From Beta vulgaris subsp. vulgaris (taxonomy: Eukaryota > Streptophyta > Magnoliopsida > Caryophyllales > Amaranthaceae), in contig NC_079203.1 in assembly GCF_026745355.1 (NCBI RefSeq), positions 7,726,092 to 7,790,091 on the forward strand: a DNA stretch of 64,000 bases, written 5' to 3'. Below the pieces are notes generated by a model. The model searched no databases and was not told the origin of the DNA. It saw only the letters and a program-made list of their open reading frames with translations. Position 1 is the first letter of the stretch, and the number at the start of each line of letters is the position of its first letter. This document shows, piece after piece, positions 58,590 to 64,000 of this stretch. Both the position numbers and the translations under genes were made by a program.

Positions 58590-58945
58590 GAAACCCGAGC
58601 CCGATCGGGCGAGCTACCCCGATGCCATCGGGCGTCCTTTTTTTTCTGGAACTTTTCCAATTCGGTTGCGGGCCCGATCGGGCGACTTCGCCCGACGCAA
58701 TCGGGCGTCTGCCAGTTTTTACCCAAAAAAGACTTTTATTGCGGGCCCGATCGGGTGACCACGCCCGATCGGGCGTTTTTATGCCTTTCCAAATTTTGGT
58801 TGCGGGCCCGATCGGGCGTCGTCGCCCAATTTCATCGGGCGTCTTTCAATTTGTCGCAAATTAAGTTGACAGAGATCTGCCCGATCGGGCCCCGCTCTTT
58901 TTCTTGTTTTTGGATTTTCGTTGCGCGCCCGATGGCTTCGGGCTA
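58590..58945. repeat. GC-rich palindrome array in the pol-ORF2 spacer, unit 2
   Basis: Same GCCCGATCGGGC-type words as 47590-47985. About two tandem 21-base units fewer than unit 1 are present at 58680-58710, so the array length varies between copies. Confidence 0.92.
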
Positions 58946-59190
58946 TACCCAGTAAGCACTGCCTCGTATTTATTTATTTATTTATTTTTTTTTTGGTAAG
59001 CACTCCTGCACACATGTAACCTGAAGAGGAATATGAGTACCCTCTCACTCTCTCACCAAACTACAAAAATGAATAAATTAAAAAAATAAAATCTAGAAAA
59101 AAAAAATACAAAAGAAAAAGAAAGAAATCGGGTTGCCTCCCGATTAGCGCTGGTTTATAAAGGTCCCGCACGACCATAGTGCTTTATCCC

Positions 59191-60330
59191 TCAAACAGAA
59201 GGGGATGGGGGTTGAAGGTATAACTCCTCCCCAGATCCAACAGGGATTCCGGTATAGTACAACTTCAGACGTTGTCCATTAACTTTGAATTTCTCACCTG
59301 TTGCATTCATCACCTCAATAGAACCAAACTTGTTAGTGTTAGTGACAGAAAAAGGACCAGACCACCTAGACTTCAGCTTACCAGGAAAAAGCTTTAGTCT
59401 AGAGTTGCAATAAAACCTTGTCACCAATATTCCCTACTCAAATTTTTTCTATCATGCCATCTCTTAGTGCGCTCTTTGTAGAGACGCGAACTAACATAAG
59501 CATTTAATCTAAGTTCATCAAGCTCATTGATCTGCAATAAACGCTTTTCTCCTGCTAATTTGGCATCAAGGTTGAACTATTTAACCGCCCAAAAAGCCTT
59601 ATACTCTAGTTCGACAGGTAGGTGGCATGCTTTTCCATAGACTAGTCGATAAGGGGTGGTACCAATAGGGGTCTTAAAAGCAGTTCTATAGGCCCATAAG
59701 GTGTCATCTAACTTATCACTCCAATCTTTTCTCGATTTAGATACCACTTTCTCCAAAATAGACTTTATTTCCCGGTTAGACGCTTCTACTTGCCCACTTA
59801 TCTGAGGGTGGTATGCTAGGCCAGTCCTATGGTAGACACCATACTTTTTGAGTAGGGGTTCAAAGGTTCTTTTGTGAAAGTGGGATCCCCCTCACTAATG
59901 ACAACTCTTGGTACCCCAAACCTGGAAAGATAATCTTTTTGAACATTTTCATGACAACTTTAGATCATTGGTCGGTGATGCAATAGCTTCTCACCACTTA
60001 GAGACATAGTCAACAGCAACAAGTATGAAATTGTTGCCTGAGGAAGAGGAAAAGGACCCATAAAATCAATACCCCACACATCAAATAGTTCAACTTCTAG
60101 GATGGGTGTTTGGGCATCTCATGTCTACGGGAAATATTTCCTGTTCGTTGGCATGCATCAAAGACTTAACAAAAGTACTAATCATGAAAAAGTGTTGGCC
60201 ATAATAAAAACCAGATTGAAGTACCTTTGCTACTGTTTTGGAAGGCCCAGCATGGCCTCCACATGGAAGGGAGTGAGAGTGCTTCAGAATGTCATGCACC
60301 TCCCACTCTGGGATACATCGCCTGTATATA
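59191..60330 (-). pseudogene. Athila integrase, unit 2
   Basis: Stop at 59191 after [12 protein letters not shown], with [20 protein letters not shown] upstream. The [21 protein letters not shown] zinc-binding region lies near 60250. More small deletions than in unit 1 (near 59405, 59430, 59890, 60000, 60110, 60160) break the core into short frames. Confidence 0.85.
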
Positions 60331-60516
60331 GTGTCAGCAAGAGCTTGTAAAGCAGAGGGTCATCCCAAAGAATTGTTTGGCATCATGGAGAAATTTCTTT
60401 CTCTGCTGGTAGCTCAGCTCTGGAGGGTTTGTCCACTCACCAAAAGTTGGCGAAGTCCGCATACCACGGGGTAACAGAAGTGACTGCCAGGAGCTTATCA
60501 TCAGGAAATGAGTCGT

Positions 60517-61830
60517 CTATAGGTAGACCTTCTTCCATATCTTCATACTGCATCGGGACAAATGGTCAGCTACTACATTTTCTGCACCCTTTTTATCTCG
60601 GATCTCCAAGTCGAATTCTTGGAGCAGCAAAATCCACCGAATGAGTCGAGGCTTGGCCTCCTTTTTGGCGAGGAGGTACTTCAATGCAGCATGATCAGTG
60701 TAGACAATGACTTTAGACCCAAGCAGATAGGTCCTAAACTTGTCCAAGGCATAGACCACAGCTAGCAACTCTTTCTCTGTAGTGGCATAATTAACTTGAG
60801 CTTCATCGAGTGTCTTGCTAGCATAGTAGATGGCATGGAGGATGTTGTCTTTTCTCTGACCAAGAACAGCTCCCACAGCATAATCACTGGCATCACACAT
60901 AATCTATGGTCCAATCTGGAGATCGTATGATAGGAGCAGTAATCAGAGCTTGCTTGATCCTGTTAAAAGACACTAGACACTCATCAGTAAACAGGAAGGG
61001 GCATCCTTGAGGAGCAACTGAGTAAGGTTTAGCAATTTTAGAGAAGTCCTTGATAAAGCGGCGATAAAATCCCGCATGACCAAGAAAACCTCTAACACCC
61101 TTAACATTCACAGGAGGGGTAATTGCTCAATCACTTGAATTTTTGCTTTGTCCACCTAGATGCCTCGTTCAGAAATAATATGACCAAGTACCACTCCTTC
61201 AGTAACCATGAAGTGGCACTTCTCCCATTCAAGACAAGGTGGACATCCTCACATCTTTTCAGTACTTTAGTCAAATTCAGCAAACATGCATCAAAATCAA
61301 TGCCATACACACTAAAGTCATCCATAAATACTTCCATGATGGACTCAATAAATTCAGAAAATATGGCCATCATACAACGTTGGAAAGTAGCAGGGGCATT
61401 ACATAGGCCAAAGGGCATCCTTCTATATGCAAAGGTACCATAGGACATGTAAAGGTGGTCTTCTCCTGGTCATCTGGGTGGATAGGGATTTGGAAGAAAC
61501 CAGAATAGCCATCTAGATAACAGAAATGAGAATGACAAGCTAGACGTTCCAACATCTGATCAATGAAGGGAAGGGGAAAATGATCTTAGTGACAACATTT
61601 AATTTCCTATAATCAATGCACATACCCCCCAGTAACTACTCTTGTAGCAATTAATTCTTTTTCTCATTTTTAACTACAGTAGTACCGCCCTTTTTAGGAA
61701 CCACTTGAACTGGACTCACCCACTTAGAATCAGAAATAGGATATAGATAATCCCAGCATCAAGCAATTTCATAACCTCTTTTTTGACAACTTCCTGCATA
61801 TTCGGGTTCAAACGACGCTGACCTTGTATA
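60517..61830 (-). pseudogene. Athila RT and RNase H, unit 2
   Basis: RNase H 60900-60517 ([34 protein letters not shown]) is open and longer than in unit 1. RT contains FMDDFSVYG (near 61330) and SHFCYLDGYSGFFQIP (near 61530), with frameshifts near 60905, 61025, 61230, 61440, 61585 and 61625. Confidence 0.9.
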
Positions 61831-62161
61831 CTAGGACGATGATCATCCTCAAGATGAATTTTATGCATGCAAAAGTCAGGGCTTATGCCTTTCAAATCAT
61901 CAATTTTTATCCAATGGCCTTTTTATGTTGTCGCAAAACAGACAAAAGTTGAGACATTTGACCATCATTTAATGCAGCACTAACAATCACAGGGCAATTT
62001 TCAGAATCATCCAGAAAAGCATATCGCAGAGAAGGGGGAAGGGGTTTCAGTTCAGGTTTCTTTACCTCTACCGGTGGAGTAGCACATACTAACCGTTCAT
62101 CCTCATGAGTGGTAGTACCATCAAGCTCGACACAGGCAAAGCTGCTTCCCAAGCATCCACT

Positions 62162-62708
62162 TCAGTAGTCCGGATTATTATCACCTGTGGAAGAGGTAAA
62201 ACAAAGCAAAGCCTCCGGTGGATCCCACATAAGGGATTGAGGCATGTCATCATTAACCACTACATCAATGACATCTATTCTGTAACAGGCTTCCTCTAGC
62301 ATGGGACTTTTCAAAGCATTGGTCAAACTAAAAGTTACCTTATCATCCCCCACAGTCAAAGTCAATTTCCCATTTTTAACATCTATGACAGCTCCAGCAG
62401 TATGAAGGAATGGTCTCCCTAAAATGATGGGATTTGAGTATCCTCTTCCATGTCAAGCACAACAAAATCCACAGGAATGTAAAATTTACCTACCCTCACA
62501 GGAACGTCCTCTAAGATACCTAGGGGGTATTTAACAGAACGGTCAGCCATTTGAAGATAATGTTGGTACATTTTAAATCTCCCATGTCAAGCTTTTTGCA
62601 AACAGTAAGGGGCATGACACTAACACTAGCACCTAGATCACATAAGGCTTTGTCAATAAATATGGTGCCAATATTACAAGGGATGGAGAAACTCCCCGGA
62701 TCTTTCAA
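62162..62708 (-). pseudogene. Athila aspartic protease region, unit 2
   Basis: The active-site region CDLGASVSVMPLTVCKKLDM is in one frame here, unlike unit 1. A two-base loss near 62556 then breaks the frame before the GRPFLHTAG part. Confidence 0.82.
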
Positions 62709-64000
62709 TTTAGGAGGGATTGATTTTGCAAAAGAGCACTACATTCTTCAGTAAAGGCAACAGTTTCTACTGCATTAAAGGCTCTTTTCCTAGTCAAAAT
62801 TTCCTTCAAAAATTTAGCATATGCAGGTACTTGAGTAATGAGTTCAGTAAATGGAACAGTTACCTGAAGATTTTTCACTACCTCCATAAACTTACCAAGT
62901 TGGTGATCCAGCTTATTCTTTGATAGACGAGTGGGAATGGTAACCTTTATCGCAGGAGTGGTGGAGGAATCTTTTTCAGATACTATCTGCTTCTCTGCAG
63001 ATGTGTTGGTGGTAGCCTCAGGAGTTGACGAAGTTTCAGTTATGTCTGCATTTTTTTCTGGCTCAACCGGACCATCCTTAGGCATTGGGGGACCATCATA
63101 ATGTGTTCCACTCCTAAGAGTGATGGCATTGGCAGTGTCCCTTGGTTGCATTGATTGTGAAGGTAAGGCCCCAGGTGGCCTACTAGCAGAAGAACTAGCC
63201 AACTGAGCTAGTTGAGTCTCCAACATCTTGTTATGCGTGCCCAAATTTTCCAGTTGAGCTTTTGTGTCAGCTTGAAAAGCATTGAACCCTTCTGCATCTG
63301 GAACATCATATTCTTCAACTCTGTCATGGCTGGGTCAGCAGGAGGAGCAGGCTGTGGGGGTGCTTGATTTCTCTGAAAACAAGGTGGAGCTTGTTGTGGA
63401 GGTTGGTATTGTTGACCCTGTTGTTGAGGTGGATATGGTTGTTGAGGTTGAGGGTTCAACACATTAGTACTCCATATGAGAGGTTGGGATGGTGTCTTAA
63501 CCCAGGATTGTAGGTGTTGGAATATGGGTTGAACTGGTTCCTAGGTTGTGACTGGAAAGCATTGACGACCTCACAGTTATTTCCCAGCGCAGGACACTCT
63601 TGAGAGTTGTGCCCAGATATTCCACAAGCATCACATACATGCACATTATAGTTAGAAGCACTAGCCATCGCATTAACACTCATGTGGGAGGAATCATTAC
63701 CTAACTTCAGGGAGATCAATCTCTGAGTAGAGCAAGCTAGTTGCCCAGACAGTAGGAAATGGCTTCAACATCATGTTTACCTCCCTTTTTCAAAGAGGAA
63801 CGAATGGTAGAGGCTTGATTAGATGCTAGCTTCTCCAAAAGTTCATACCCTTCCTCAATTGCTTTATCCATGAAGAACCCACCAGATGCTCCATCAATTA
63901 CCCGTCGTGTATCTGCATCAACTCTAGTGTAGAAAATCTGACACAAGTACCACTGGTCCAACCCATGATGAGGACATAGACGCTGCAGATCCTTGAACCG
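62705..64000 (-). pseudogene. Athila gag, unit 2, truncated by the window
   Basis: The C-terminal part 63244-62705 is one open frame (179 codons, broken in unit 1), including MGTHNKMLETQLAQLASSSA. A Gln/Pro-rich part (63462-63208), the zinc knuckle CDACGISGHNSQECP (near 63600) and part of the gag core to the window edge follow. Breaks near 63220, 63460 and 63730. Confidence 0.88.

Larger units (their letters stand above)
55249..64000 (-). mobile_element. Athila-like element unit 2, internal region, cut by window end
   Basis: Repeats the unit 1 internal region in the same order and strand: non-coding 3' region, ORF2, palindrome array, integrase, RNase H/RT, protease, gag. Differences from unit 1 are mostly short indels. 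The gag start, PBS and outer 5' LTR lie beyond 64000. Confidence 0.92.

Overview
This is plant nuclear DNA, from an AT-rich, repeat-rich intergenic region of a flowering plant, probably a eudicot. The evidence is spliceosomal GT-AG introns, an Athila-type LTR retrotransposon with an Asp-tRNA-type primer site, FAR1-type Mutator transposase, CACTA, copia and Stowaway elements, and captured pieces of plant genes (HAC-type histone acetyltransferase, RRP12, callose synthase). I cannot name the species. I see no intact host gene. Almost everything recognisable is transposon, nested up to four levels deep, and every long coding region I checked carries frameshifts or stops.

Layout. (1) 1-10.6 kb: a cluster of short non-autonomous Helitrons in both orientations, sharing a TCTCTATTATATAAGG 5' end and a GCACGCATCGCGTGC hairpin before a CTAG 3' end. 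Stowaway-type MITEs, a relic CACTA-like end and a 978-bp Mutator-type TIR element (9-bp target duplication, very C/G-rich core) lie among them. A second TIR element with 10-bp duplications sits at 10679-11170. (2) About 11.2-31.46 kb: a large Mutator-like element with two convergent genes, a FAR1/FRS-type transposase (+, 11719-15866) and a multi-exon Ulp1-like C48 protease gene (-, 31.4 kb down to 16535). Its introns are packed with TGTACATT-type motifs and locally amplified tandem repeats, and it contains arrays of duplicated exons. A CACTA element (16710-22859) carrying RRP12 and HAC fragments sits in the protease gene's last intron.

(3) 31462-42760: a degenerate copia element (-, 132-bp 3' LTR) inserted in the 5' part of the protease gene. 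Its reverse transcriptase is split by a CACTA element (32650-42115, TSD GTT), which is itself split by another CACTA of the same terminal family (34848-38916, TSD TTA) carrying callose synthase exons. (4) 42761-64000: Athila-like retrotransposons (-) inserted in the 5' part of the same copia. Two near-identical internal regions share the middle LTR (LTR-internal-LTR-internal...), with unit spacing of 11,050 bp, and the second unit runs off the window. LTRs and the pol/ORF2 spacer carry arrays of the GC-rich palindrome GCCCGATCGGGC.

The inferred order of events is: Mutator-like element first; then CACTA-1 and the copia into it; then CACTA-2 and Athila into the copia; then CACTA-3 into CACTA-2. 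The least explained features are the intronic TGTACA arrays with exon amplification in the Mutator-like element, and the palindrome arrays in the Athila element.
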